The position numbers and the translations under genes are program-made. The notes under the pieces were generated by a model, which saw nothing but the letters and a program-made list of their open reading frames with translations, made no database searches and was not told the DNA's origin. This document shows positions 50,921 through 59,926 of a stretch of DNA of 64,000 bases, in pieces (the stretch's first letter is position 1; each line of letters opens with the position of its first letter). The DNA is from Mycolicibacterium hippocampi (GTDB lineage Bacteria > Actinomycetota > Actinomycetes > Mycobacteriales > Mycobacteriaceae), in the NCBI RefSeq assembly GCF_010723735.1, contig NZ_BLLB01000002.1, positions 930,001 to 994,000 of the forward strand, given 5' to 3'.

Positions 50921-52477
50921 TCAGCGCTGGACGACACCGCCCTCGACGCCGGTGAATCGCTTGCGCAGCTCGGTCTTGAGGAGCTTGCCGGTGGCGTTGC
51001 GGGGGAGCTCGGCAATGAGGTGCACTTCGCGCGGACACTTGAAATGCGCCAGCCGCTCGCGGCACCAGGCGATCAGTTCGTCGGCGCCGGGTTCCTGTTC
51101 GGCGGCGGGGTCGGCCACCACCACGGCGACGACGCGTTCACCCCACTTGTCGTCGGGACCGCCGACTACCGCCGCGTCGAGCACACCGGGGTGGCGGAAC
51201 AGCACCTGCTCGACCTCGATCGGGTAGACATTCTCCCCGCCCGAGATGATCATGTCCTTCTTGCGGTCGACCAGCGTGATGTAGCCGTCGGCGTCGATCC
51301 GGCCGAGGTCGCCGGTGTGGAACCAGCCGCCCCTGAATGCCTCGGCGGTGGTCGCCGGCTTCATCCAGTACCCGACGAACACGTTGGGTCCGCGCACCAG
51401 GAGTTCGCCGACGGTGTCGACCGGGACGTCCCGGTCGTCGGCGTCCACGATGCGGGCATCGACGTGCGTGGCGACCCGGCCGATTGATCCGGCCCGCGTC
51501 GTGATGTTGGCGGCATCCAAGACCGAGACCATGGGTGCAGTCTCGGTCATCCCGAATCCCTCGGTGAAGGGGACGCCGCGTTGCTGCATGAAGTCGATGA
51601 CGGTCAGCGGCATCGGCGCGCCGCCGCCCATGGCCAGACGCAGCGCGGAGAGGTCGTAGGAGTCGAAGTCGGGCACCTGAGTCAGCGCTGACCACATCGC
51701 CGGCACCATGAACTGGACGGTGGCACGGCTTTCGGCCATCGCCTTGAGCGTGCCCACCGGGTCGAACGACGGCAGGATCACGCTGGTCCCGCCGACGTAG
51801 AGCAACGGCAACGTATGTACCCCGAGCCCGCCGATGTGGAACATAGGGGCGACTGCGACAGTCACGTCACTGCCGGTCAGGCCTTGTTCGGCGCCCAGCA
51901 CGTTGATGGCGTTCCACAGTAGGTTGTCGTGGGTGAGGATGGCGCCCTTCGGGCGGCCGGTGGTGCCCGAGGTGTACATGATGAACGCGGCGTCGCGGCC
52001 CTCGACGTCGCTGTCGAGTGGCGCGGGCGCACCGTCGGAGAGCAGGTCTGGGTAGGCGATCTCGCCGTCGGCCGGGGCGCCCCCGGCGCGGATCGTGTGG
52101 CGGACCCGGACCCCCGGCTCGGCCAGCGCGCTGACCGCCGCCGCTGCTAGCGGCTCGTGGAACACGAATACGTCGGCGCCGGCGTCGGCGAGGATGTAGC
52201 CGATCTCCGGGCCTGCGAGTCGGACGTTGATCGGGATGGTGATGGCGCCGATCTTCGCGCAGCCGAGGAGGACCTCCATGAACTCGACCGAGTTCACCAG
52301 CAGTATGGCCACCCGGTCCCCCTTGCGGACGCCGAGACGCAACAGGTTCGAAGCGACCTGGTTGGTGCGCCGATCGAAGTCGGAGTACGTGAAGCTGGTG
52401 TCACCGCAGACGAACGCCGTGCGCTGCCCGTTGAGGAAGGCCCGTTTGGTGACCCACTGACCGATACCGCGATCCAT
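50921..52477 (-). CDS. Acyl-CoA synthetase (FadD type)
   Basis: A 518-residue ANL-superfamily ligase. The ATP motif is MYTSGTTGRPKGAIL, EGFGMTETAPM is the adenylate motif, GWFHTGDLGRIDADGY the hinge region and RNATGKLLK carries the catalytic lysine. GAGGAGG precedes ATG 52477, which decides the start. It activates a carboxylic acid to its CoA ester via the acyl-adenylate. It is the fourth gene after accD-accA-acyl-CoA dehydrogenase on the minus strand, separated by 126 bases from the third, so it may be the last gene of that operon. Confidence 0.92.
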   Translation of the reverse strand: MDRGIGQWVTKRAFLNGQRTAFVCGDTSFTYSDFDRRTNQVASNLLRLGVRKGDRVAILLVNSVEFMEVLLGCAKIGAITIPINVRLAGPEIGYILADAGADVFVFHEPLAAAAVSALAEPGVRVRHTIRAGGAPADGEIAYPDLLSDGAPAPLDSDVEGRDAAFIMYTSGTTGRPKGAILTHDNLLWNAINVLGAEQGLTGSDVTVAVAPMFHIGGLGVHTLPLLYVGGTSVILPSFDPVGTLKAMAESRATVQFMVPAMWSALTQVPDFDSYDLSALRLAMGGGAPMPLTVIDFMQQRGVPFTEGFGMTETAPMVSVLDAANITTRAGSIGRVATHVDARIVDADDRDVPVDTVGELLVRGPNVFVGYWMKPATTAEAFRGGWFHTGDLGRIDADGYITLVDRKKDMIISGGENVYPIEVEQVLFRHPGVLDAAVVGGPDDKWGERVVAVVVADPAAEQEPGADELIAWCRERLAHFKCPREVHLIAELPRNATGKLLKTELRKRFTGVEGGVVQR

Positions 52478-52603
52478 GTTGATTTGCCTCCTCGGCAGTT
52501 TTGGTTGACAAATGCTCGGTAAGGCAGGACCCGGCCCCGGCGGGCGACCGATCACCACCGTCCGTCTTGTAGACCGAAGCGGACACGAACGGATGAAGGA
52601 TGC

Positions 52604-53758
52604 TCAGTATGAGCGGGGCAGGTTGAGGCTGTGCTGTGCCACGTAGTTGAGGATCATCTCGCGGCTGATCGGCGCGGTGCGCATCAGCCGTGCCGGGCCC
52701 CAGAGAGTGGCCAGCCCGTACTCGGTGGCCATCCCGTTGCCGCCGTGGGTTTGGATCGCCTGGTCGAGGGCCAGGATGCCGGCCTCGGCCGCAGCGTATT
52801 TGGCCATGTTCGATGCCTCGCCCGAGGCGGGGTCTCCGGCGTCGTGCAGTGAGGCCGCCCGTTGGGTCATCAGTCGGGCCAGTTCCAGCTGGATTTTAGC
52901 GTGCGCGAGTGGGTGGGACAGGCCCTGGTGGGCTCCGATCGGCACGTCCCAGACCTTGCGCTCGCGCGCGTAGGCAGAGGCCTTGTCCAGCGCGTAGCGG
53001 CCGATGCCGTTTCCCAGGGCGGCGCCCATGATGCGTTCGGGGTTGAGGCCCATGAATACCTGACGCAAACCGTCGTTTTCCGCGCCGATCAGGTTCTCGG
53101 CCGGCACCCGCACGTCGTCGAAGAACAGCGTGAACTGCTTTTCAGGTGTCACCGCCTGCACCGGGATGAGGGTCTTGGTCAGCCCGGGCGCGTCGGTCGG
53201 GACCACGAGCAGGCTCAGCCGTCCGCGTCCGCGGTCGTCGGTCGCGGTGCGGGTGACGACCAGGATGGCCTCCGCCTCGTCGACGCCGGAAATGTAGTAC
53301 TTGGTGCCGTTGAGTATCCAATCCCCGCCGACGCGCTTGGCGTGGGTGGAGATGTTGTGCGAGTTCGAGCCCGCATCCGGCTCGGTGATCGCGAACGCCA
53401 TGATGATCTCGCCGCTGGCGATGCCCGGCAGCCAGCGCGCCTTGAGCTCGTCGCTGCCGAAAGCCTGGATGATCGTGCCGCAGATGGTGGGGGAGACCAC
53501 CGTCATCAGCAGCGGGCAGCCGGCCGCGGCCAGTTCCTCACCGACGATCTGCATGTCGTAGATGCCGCCGCCGCCGCCGCCGTACTGCTCGGTGATGTTG
53601 ACCCCGAGGAACCCCTGCTTGCCCACGGCCTGCCAGAGTTCCGAACTCTTCTCCCCGCCGAGCGACTTGGCCACGTAGTAGTCGTGCCCGAAGTCCTTGG
53701 CGATCTCGGACACGGCCTTGCGAAGAGCTCGCCGTTCCTCGGTCTCGTGCAGTTCCAT
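52604..53758 (-). CDS. Acyl-CoA dehydrogenase
   Basis: A 384-residue acyl-CoA dehydrogenase. AFAITEPDAGSNSHN is the flavin motif, and YYISGVDEAEAILVVTRT and TLFFDDVRVPAENLIGAENDG follow. The glutamate in FMGLNPERIMGAAL is the likely catalytic base; the C-terminal ends APISREMILNYVAQHSL without the YEGT motif. It lies 58 bases downstream of accA on the same strand. Together with the carboxylase it would dehydrogenate a branched acyl-CoA before carboxylation, as in leucine (Liu) or terpene (Atu) breakdown. Confidence 0.92.
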   Translation of the reverse strand: MELHETEERRALRKAVSEIAKDFGHDYYVAKSLGGEKSSELWQAVGKQGFLGVNITEQYGGGGGGIYDMQIVGEELAAAGCPLLMTVVSPTICGTIIQAFGSDELKARWLPGIASGEIIMAFAITEPDAGSNSHNISTHAKRVGGDWILNGTKYYISGVDEAEAILVVTRTATDDRGRGRLSLLVVPTDAPGLTKTLIPVQAVTPEKQFTLFFDDVRVPAENLIGAENDGLRQVFMGLNPERIMGAALGNGIGRYALDKASAYARERKVWDVPIGAHQGLSHPLAHAKIQLELARLMTQRAASLHDAGDPASGEASNMAKYAAAEAGILALDQAIQTHGGNGMATEYGLATLWGPARLMRTAPISREMILNYVAQHSLNLPRSY

Positions 53759-53816
53759 ACCGCTCTCCTACTTCGAAGTCACCCGCCACCGGGGCCGGTG
53801 ACAGGTCGGGTGGTGC

Positions 53817-55838
53817 TCAATCCTCGTCTGCACTGTCGGCCGCTCCGACCACCGCGAGGGCATCGCCGGTGGACACCTGCTGACCCACCTCGACCGAGAG
53901 TTCGGCGACGATCCCGTCGATCGGGCTGGCGATGGTGTGTTCCATCTTCATCGCCTCCACCACGACCAAGGCCTGCCCGGCCGTCACGATGTCGCCCGCG
54001 GCGACGGGCAGCCGGATCACCGAACCCGGCATGGGCGCCGTCAGTGAGCCCGCCGGCTTGAGCGTGCTGGGGTCCAGGAACCGCGGTACCTGGGTGAACG
54101 CAGTGGACCCGGCCGGGCTGTCGACATAGGCGATGTCGCCGTCGAGGACGACGTCGTAGCCGCGCCGTATCCCGCGGGTCTCCAGGGCCACCCGGTCGGG
54201 CCGCTGCACGAGTAGGTTGACGTCCTCGACCGGCTTGCCGTCGACTTCCACCTCGACGCCGTCGCGGAGCAGCGCATAGCCGACCCGCCGCTCGCGGCCG
54301 TCAGCAGTCGCCCATCCGGTGGACTGCAGTTGGGACAGGTTGTTGCGCCACCCGGCAGGCAGTGTCGGCTGGACGGGGGCCGCGGCGCGCCGCGCCGCGA
54401 CCTGGGCGAGTGTGGCCGCGATGGCGTGCATGCGCTCGCCGTCGCCGTCGATGAGGGGCCCGCCGAGGTCGGCCATGTCGTGGCGGTCGAGGAACCCGGT
54501 GTCGGTGCCGCGTCCGGCGAACTCGTCGTGGCGCAGAACGCGAACCAGCAGATCCCGGTTGGTGGTGAGTCCGTGGATCCGGGCGCCGGCGAGCGCGGCG
54601 GACAGCGTGCCGAGCGCCTCGGCCCGGGTGGGCGCCCAGGCGATCACCTTGGCGAGCATGGCGTCGTAGTGGTGGCTGACCACCGAGCCGTCGCGCACGC
54701 CGGAGTCCACCCGGACCCCGACGTGGTCGGGGATCTGCATCGTGCGCAGCGTCCCGGTCTGCGGCAGGTATCCCTTCGTGGGGTCCTCGGCGTAGAGCCG
54801 GGCCTCGACCGCGTGGCCGGTGATCCGCGGCTCGCTCACCTCGGCGGGCAGTGGCCGGCCCATCGCCACCAGCAACTGCAGGCGCACGAGGTCGAGCCCG
54901 GTGACGAGTTCGGTGACCGGGTGCTCGACCTGCAGCCGGGTGTTCATCTCCAGGAAGGCGAACGTCCCGTCGTTATCGCCGCCGTTCGCGTCGAGCACGA
55001 ACTCGACGGTTCCGGCACCGACGTAACCCACGGCCTGTGCCGCCGCGACCGCCGCCGCGCCCATCCGCGCGCGCAGGTCGTCGTCGACGACGGGGGAGGG
55101 CGCCTCCTCGATGACCTTCTGGTGGCGGCGCTGCACCGAGCACTCCCGCTCGAACAGCGAGACAACCGTGCCGTGCATGTCGGCCATCACCTGGATCTCA
55201 ACGTGGCGGGGGCGCTGCACGTACCGCTCGAGGAACACCGTGCCGTCCGAGAACGCCGACATCGCCTCGCGCGACGCCGAGGCCACGGCCTCGTCGAGGT
55301 CGTCGGCCGACTCGACAACCCGCATGCCGCGCCCGCCGCCACCCGCGCTCGCCTTGACCAGCAGGGGGTAGCCGATTTCGGCGCCGAGCTTGCGCAGCTT
55401 CTCGGGGTCCAGGCCGGTGGCGTCGCCGCCCGGGAGGATCGGGACCCCCGCGTCGGCCATCATCGCCTTGGCCGTCAGCTTGGAGCCCATCGCGTCGATG
55501 GCATCCGGCGGCGGGCCGACGAACACGAGCCCAGCGTCGGCGCAGGCCCGCGCGAAGCCGGCGTTCTCCGACATGAAGCCGTAGCCGGGGTGCACGGCGT
55601 CGGCGCCGGTGAGCAGGGCGGCGGCGATCACCCGGTCACCGTCGAGGTAGGTCTCCGCCGGCGAGGAACCCGGCAGCCGGACGGCCTCGTCGGCGTCGTC
55701 GACGTGCCAGGCGTCGGCGTCGGCGTCGGAGTACACGGCGACGGTGGCGATGCCGAGTTCGCGACAGGTGCGAAACACGCGCCGGGCGATCTCTCCCCGG
55801 TTGGCCACCAGCAGCTTCTTGATCACGGGCATCGCCAT
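53817..55838 (-). CDS. accA: Acyl-CoA carboxylase alpha subunit (biotin carboxylase/BCCP)
   Basis: A 673-residue alpha chain. The biotin carboxylase domain runs from IKKLLVANRGEIARRVFRT through the ATP-grasp segment KASAGGGGRGMR and EMNTRLQVEHPVTE. A middle domain follows and a biotinyl domain ends with VVEAMKMEH, Lys about 631 being biotinylated. GTG 55841, ATG 55838 and ATG 55832 are all possible starts; 55838 is given because it overlaps the accD stop by one base. It forms the holoenzyme with AccD, carboxylating a branched or medium acyl-CoA. In architecture it matches 3-methylcrotonyl- and geranyl-CoA carboxylases. Confidence 0.93.
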   Translation of the reverse strand: MAMPVIKKLLVANRGEIARRVFRTCRELGIATVAVYSDADADAWHVDDADEAVRLPGSSPAETYLDGDRVIAAALLTGADAVHPGYGFMSENAGFARACADAGLVFVGPPPDAIDAMGSKLTAKAMMADAGVPILPGGDATGLDPEKLRKLGAEIGYPLLVKASAGGGGRGMRVVESADDLDEAVASASREAMSAFSDGTVFLERYVQRPRHVEIQVMADMHGTVVSLFERECSVQRRHQKVIEEAPSPVVDDDLRARMGAAAVAAAQAVGYVGAGTVEFVLDANGGDNDGTFAFLEMNTRLQVEHPVTELVTGLDLVRLQLLVAMGRPLPAEVSEPRITGHAVEARLYAEDPTKGYLPQTGTLRTMQIPDHVGVRVDSGVRDGSVVSHHYDAMLAKVIAWAPTRAEALGTLSAALAGARIHGLTTNRDLLVRVLRHDEFAGRGTDTGFLDRHDMADLGGPLIDGDGERMHAIAATLAQVAARRAAAPVQPTLPAGWRNNLSQLQSTGWATADGRERRVGYALLRDGVEVEVDGKPVEDVNLLVQRPDRVALETRGIRRGYDVVLDGDIAYVDSPAGSTAFTQVPRFLDPSTLKPAGSLTAPMPGSVIRLPVAAGDIVTAGQALVVVEAMKMEHTIASPIDGIVAELSVEVGQQVSTGDALAVVGAADSADED

Positions 55839-57439
55839 CACATCCGGAACACGCCGTAGCCACGCTGGCCACGGATCTCGTTGTTGTGGACCACGGACAG
55901 GCAGAACCCGAGAACGGTACGGGTGTCGCGTGGGTCGATGATCCCGTCGTCGTAGAGCCTGCCGCTGTTGGCCAGCGCCAACGACTCACGCTCGATCTGG
56001 TTCTCGACGGCAGCGCGCATCTGGGCGTCGGCCTCCTCGTCGAATGGAAGGCCCCGGTCGGCGGCCGACTCCCGGGCCACGATCGACAGCACGCCCGCGA
56101 GCTGGGCCGGGCCCATGACGGCCGAACGGGAGTTGGGCCAGGTGAACAGGAACCGGGGAGAGTAGGACCGCCCGCACATCCCGTAGTTGCCCGCACCGTA
56201 GGACGCGCCCATCACAATCGTCAGGTGCGGGACGGTGCTGTTGGAGACGGCGTTGATCATTTTCGCGCCGTCCTTGATGATGCCACCTTGCTCGTACTCC
56301 GCGCCGACCATGTAGCCGGTGGTGTTCTGCAGAAACACCAGCGGCGTGTCGATCTGGTTCGCCAGCTGGATGAACTGGGCGGCCTTCTCCGCCTCCTCGC
56401 TGAACAGGATTCCGCGCGCATTGGCCAGGATCCCTACCGGGTATCCGTGGATCGAGGCCCAACCGGTGACCAGCGAGGTGCCGTATAGCGGCTTGAACTC
56501 GTCGAAGGCCGATCCGTCCACGATGCGGGCGATGACATCACGTGGGTCGAAGGGAACCTTGGGGTCCACCGAAGCGATCCCGAGGAGCTGGTCGGGGTCT
56601 CGCAGCGGGGGGGTCGGTGACTGTGTCGGGCCCGGCCCGAGCTTGCGCCAGTTCAGTCTGGCCATGATGCGCCGCCCGATCCTGATGGCGTCCTGCTCGT
56701 CCTCGGCCATGTAGTCGGCCAGCCCGGAGGTGCGGGCGTGCATGTCGGCGCCGCCGAGCGACTCGTCGTCGGACACTTCGCCGGTCGCCATCTTCACCAG
56801 CGGCGGACCGCCGAGAAAGACCTTGGACCGGTTGCGGACCATCACCACGTAATCACACATGCCGGGGATGTACGCGCCGCCTGCCGTCGAGTTACCGAAT
56901 ACCAGCGCGAGGGTCGGCAGCCCCAGCGCGCTGTGCTGGGTGAGGTCGTGGAACAGTTGGCCCCCGGGCACGAAGATCTCGGCCTGCGTGGGCAGGTCCG
57001 CCCCGCCCGACTCGACGACGTTGATGATTGGCAGCCGGTTCTCGCGGGCAACCGCCATGCCCCGGAACACCTTGCGGAAGGTGTAGGGGTTCGAGGCTCC
57101 GCCGCGCACCGTCGGGTCGTGCGCGATGATCATCGACTCGACGCCTTCGACGATGCCGATGCCGACCACAACGCTGCCGCCCACCGGAAACTTCGTGCCC
57201 CACGCCGCGAACGGACACAATTCCAGGAAGGCCGTGTCGGGGTCGAGCAGCAGCTCGACACGCTCGCGGGCCAGCATCTTTCCGCGGCTACGGTGCCGGG
57301 CGACGTACTTCTCGCCGCCGCCCGCGTTGGCCAGCGCCAGCTGTTCGGCGATCGTGTAGAGCTGCGCGATAAGTCCCTCGCGATTCTCGAGGTATACCGG
57401 TGCGCGAGTGTCGACCCGGTCGGGCAGGACGTCAACCAA
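55838..57439 (-). CDS. accD: Acyl-CoA carboxylase beta subunit
   Basis: A 533-residue carboxyltransferase. Both halves of the crotonase-like fold are present, with VVESGGADLPTQAEIF and GNSTAGGAYIPGM in the first and NTTGYMVGAEYEQGGIIKDGAKM and GASYGAGNYGMCGRSYSPRF in the second. The last of these is typical of methylcrotonyl/geranyl-CoA carboxylase beta chains rather than propionyl-CoA ones. The start is TTG 57439 after GGAGG on the minus strand. It is the first gene of the operon and lies 44 bases from the palindrome at 57483. A decayed copy of its first 115 codons occurs at 23690-24037. Confidence 0.93.
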   Translation of the reverse strand: MVDVLPDRVDTRAPVYLENREGLIAQLYTIAEQLALANAGGGEKYVARHRSRGKMLARERVELLLDPDTAFLELCPFAAWGTKFPVGGSVVVGIGIVEGVESMIIAHDPTVRGGASNPYTFRKVFRGMAVARENRLPIINVVESGGADLPTQAEIFVPGGQLFHDLTQHSALGLPTLALVFGNSTAGGAYIPGMCDYVVMVRNRSKVFLGGPPLVKMATGEVSDDESLGGADMHARTSGLADYMAEDEQDAIRIGRRIMARLNWRKLGPGPTQSPTPPLRDPDQLLGIASVDPKVPFDPRDVIARIVDGSAFDEFKPLYGTSLVTGWASIHGYPVGILANARGILFSEEAEKAAQFIQLANQIDTPLVFLQNTTGYMVGAEYEQGGIIKDGAKMINAVSNSTVPHLTIVMGASYGAGNYGMCGRSYSPRFLFTWPNSRSAVMGPAQLAGVLSIVARESAADRGLPFDEEADAQMRAAVENQIERESLALANSGRLYDDGIIDPRDTRTVLGFCLSVVHNNEIRGQRGYGVFRM

Positions 57440-57482
57440 CTTTTCCTCCAGGTGACATCGACGTCGATCGCTGACACGTTAC

Positions 57483-57498
57483 GTTAGCCGCTACTAAC
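57483..57498. promoter_or_regulatory. GTTAG-N6-CTAAC operator (site 3)
   Basis: GTTAGCCGCTACTAAC, with the same ACGTTAGC and ACTAACATCC context as the site at 24081. It lies 44 bases upstream of the accD start and is the likely control point of the accD-accA operon. Sites 1 and 3 belong to duplicated DNA and therefore share ancestry. Confidence 0.75.
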
Positions 57499-57570
57499 AT
57501 CCGATGACAACGGGGTCGGCGCGGCAGGTCATGCCTTCCCGCCCGTACGGTCACCGCAGGGGCGCCCAGG

Positions 57571-57604
57571 AGACTCAGCCGGAACAGCGCGAGGTGGGGC
57601 CATT
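57571..57604 (+). pseudogene. Relic of an acyl-CoA dehydrogenase start
   Basis: Plus-strand codons from about 57574 read TQPEQREVG, matching residues 2-10 of the acyl-CoA dehydrogenase at 24169 (TQPGQREVG). The start codon has changed and the remainder is gone; the end of a crotonase pseudogene abuts. This shows that this accD locus once faced the same dehydrogenase gene. Confidence 0.65.
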
Positions 57605-57608
57605 TCCG

Positions 57609-58285
57609 TCATCTTCCGCCGAAAGTCGGGGGGCGTCGCTCGGTGAAGGCGCCGAAACCCTCCCGGCCGTCCGGAGTGGCGAAGAGGTCCACCACCGCGT
57701 CGCGCTCGTGTTCGATACCGTCGGACGTCGACAAGTTGGCCGTCTGCAGCAGCAGGGACTTGGTGGTCGACGCGACTTGTGCTGCGCCGGTGGCCAATTG
57801 CTCTCCGATGGCACCTGCCGTCTCGAGCAGCGTGCCGACGCCGCTAAGCCGGTTCACCAGCCCCAGGCTGTGGGCCCGCTCGCCGTCGATGACGGTGCCC
57901 AGCATCAGCATCTCGGTGGCCACCCCGACGGGGATGAGCCGCGGCAACCGCTGCGTACCACCTCCGCCAGGGAGCACGCCGAGTTTGGCCTCGGGCAGAC
58001 CGAGCCGGGCCTGACGTCGAGGGCGTCGGTGAAGCCATGGATGAAGTCCGCGAAATCGTCACGGCTACCGAAGGCTCGGATCTCTTCGATGTCGGCGCCC
58101 GCGCAGAACGCCCGGCCTGCCCCGTGTATGACCACCGCGCGCACCGACCCCTGCGACTCCAGGGTGCGGATGGCGTCGGCGAGATCGGTGTAGGTCTGGG
58201 TGCCGATGACGTTGAGTCGGTCGGCGCCATCGAGTTCGACCCAGGCCACCGCGTCCACGACGCGGGTGGCGATCCTGGTGGTCAC
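57609..58285 (-). pseudogene. Enoyl-CoA hydratase pseudogene with internal deletion
   Basis: From GTG 58285 the minus strand gives a normal crotonase start (AVAWVELDGADRLNVIGTQTY...GAGRAFCAGADIEEIRAFG) up to about FTDALD. After about 57990 the frame changes and continues as ARLGLPEAKLGVLPGGGGTQRLPRL to the end (EGFGAFTERRPPTFGGR). About 30-40 residues covering the second oxyanion helix (the usual GGGCELA region) are missing and the frame is shifted. It is inactive. The intact crotonase follows upstream on the same strand. Confidence 0.85.
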
Positions 58286-58288
58286 GGG

Positions 58289-59101
58289 TCACTCAGCCGT
58301 GGTCGCGCCCAGGTTGGTGAAGTCGGGTGCACGCTTCTCGCGGTGCGCGGCGAGGCCTTCCCGGACCTCCGGACCGCCGAAGCCGATGAACTCCAACCCG
58401 AGGGACGTCTCGAATGACGGCCCGAACACCCGGAACCACTGGTTGAGGCTGTGTTTGGTCCAGCGGATCGCCGTTGGTGCGCCGGCGGCGAGGCTGGTCG
58501 CGATCCGGGTCGCCTCGGTGAGGACGTCGTCGTCGTCGACGCACTTGGACACCAGGCCGATGCGTTCGGCTTCCTCGCCGAGCAACGTCTCGCAGGTGAG
58601 CAGGTAGTACTTGGCCTTTGCCATACCCGCCATCAGCGGCCAGCAGATGGCGGCGTGGTCACCGGCGGCGACCCCGAGACGGGTGTGGCCGTCGATGATC
58701 TTGGCGGTGCGCCCGACGACGGAGATGTCGGCCAGGATCGCGACGACCAGACCGGCGCCCACCGCGGGCCCGCGCACCGCGGAGACCACCGGCTTGCTGA
58801 AGCTCACCATATTCATCACCAGGTCGCGTGCCTCGCGCATGATTCGGACGCGGCTGGGGTAGCTGTTGATCATGTCGTCGAGCAGGTCGAAGTTGCCGCC
58901 CGACGAGAAGGCCTTGCCCTCGCCGCGGACCAGCACGGCACGGACGTTGTCGTCCTTGTCGATGGCGGGCCACATGTCGGCGAGGTCGCGGTGCATCTGG
59001 GGATTGACGGAGTTCAATCCGGGGGCGTCCAGCACGATGTGCAGAACTCCGTCAGCGGCCGGTTCGAAGCGCAGGCTGGGAAAGTCGTCGTAGCTCATCA
59101 T
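58289..59101 (-). CDS. Enoyl-CoA hydratase/isomerase (crotonase) family protein
   Basis: A 270-residue crotonase. [14 protein letters not shown] and [19 protein letters not shown] supply the oxyanion hole. The active-site helix is [22 protein letters not shown], in which an aspartate/histidine pair replaces the usual glutamates, so a hydratase of the standard type is not certain. This variant is widespread in actinobacterial acyl-CoA clusters. It lies three bases from the GTG of the downstream pseudogene, implying a former operon. Confidence 0.87.
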   Translation of the reverse strand: MMSYDDFPSLRFEPAADGVLHIVLDAPGLNSVNPQMHRDLADMWPAIDKDDNVRAVLVRGEGKAFSSGGNFDLLDDMINSYPSRVRIMREARDLVMNMVSFSKPVVSAVRGPAVGAGLVVAILADISVVGRTAKIIDGHTRLGVAAGDHAAICWPLMAGMAKAKYYLLTCETLLGEEAERIGLVSKCVDDDDVLTEATRIATSLAAGAPTAIRWTKHSLNQWFRVFGPSFETSLGLEFIGFGGPEVREGLAAHREKRAPDFTNLGATTAE

Positions 59102-59259
59102 CGAGTGTTCCTTTGCATCGTCAAGAAGGGTTACTCCGCGTCGGGCGGGGAGCAGCGGCCACCGACGAGGACTCCGAGGCTTCTCTCATCGCGCCCTCGA
59201 AATGGTAACGAACCTTGGACCGGCCGTGGTCGGATCACGGTGCGGCGGTGGAGACGGTC

Positions 59260-59763
59260 TCAATTGTCGGCCTCGATGAAGTCCGCGCCGCGGATCAGCC
59301 GAACCGGGGTGAACACCAGCACCTCTTCGTCGCGCTGGTTGCGGACGCTGACCGTCGCGGTGACGACGCCCCGACCCGGCTTGCTCGACGGGCGCGACTC
59401 CGTGACGGTGCAGATGGCGAGGAGGGTGTCACCGACGTACACCGGTCGCTTGACCCACAGTTCCATGTGCATGAAGGCCAGGCCGGTGCCGTTGAGGAAG
59501 TTGGACTGCACGATCAACCCTTCCGCAATGCAGTAGATCAGAGCGCCGGGGACCAACCGACCTTGGTACCCGCCGGCGGCGGCGTGCGACGCATCGTAGA
59601 ACAACGGCTCGTTGAACCCGCCGAGGTTGACGAACGTCGTGAGGTCGGATTCCGTGACGGTGCGCTTGGCGGTCTTGAAGCGAAAACCTGCCGGCATTTC
59701 TTCCCAAGTCCTGCCGCGAACCAGTGGTTCGACCTCGGCGCTGGACAGGTGGGCTGAGTTCAT
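59260..59763 (-). CDS. MaoC/FAS1-like dehydratase-type hotdog protein
   Basis: A 167-residue single hotdog protein. RTWEEMPAGFRFKTAKRTVTESDLTTFVNLGGFNEPLFYD includes the MaoC substrate-binding start, and AAGGYQGRLVPGALIYCIAEGL the central helix. The strict D-x4-H of R-hydratases is replaced by GGFNEPLFYD, as in many mesaconyl/itaconyl-CoA hydratase-like proteins. It is divergent from the fadD gene at 59927. The intergenic GC-rich repeat CCGGC-GAC-GCCGG at 59830-59842 may be a hairpin. Confidence 0.82.
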   Translation of the reverse strand: MNSAHLSSAEVEPLVRGRTWEEMPAGFRFKTAKRTVTESDLTTFVNLGGFNEPLFYDASHAAAGGYQGRLVPGALIYCIAEGLIVQSNFLNGTGLAFMHMELWVKRPVYVGDTLLAICTVTESRPSSKPGRGVVTATVSVRNQRDEEVLVFTPVRLIRGADFIEADN

Positions 59764-59926
59764 GAGAGGCCTTTCGTCGAGGCGCTGACACTACAAAGGA
59801 TCGGGATGATCTAAACCAACTGTCTCCTGCCGGCGACGCCGGTAAGGTTAATACCCGATAACTAACGGGCGCCGGCGCCATGGGTGTGTGATTGCAGGCC
59901 CGCACGCCAGCAATGAGGAGGACGCT

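Noticed and set aside
54330-55859. 509-codon plus-strand frame opposite accA
   Set aside because: Shadow frame of the biotin carboxylase gene, which has all catalytic motifs.
59847-59866. GTTA-N12-TAAC as a fifth copy of the recurrent operator
   Set aside because: The spacing is wrong (12 instead of 8 between the four-base cores) and only about half of the positions are symmetric; it is not the same motif.
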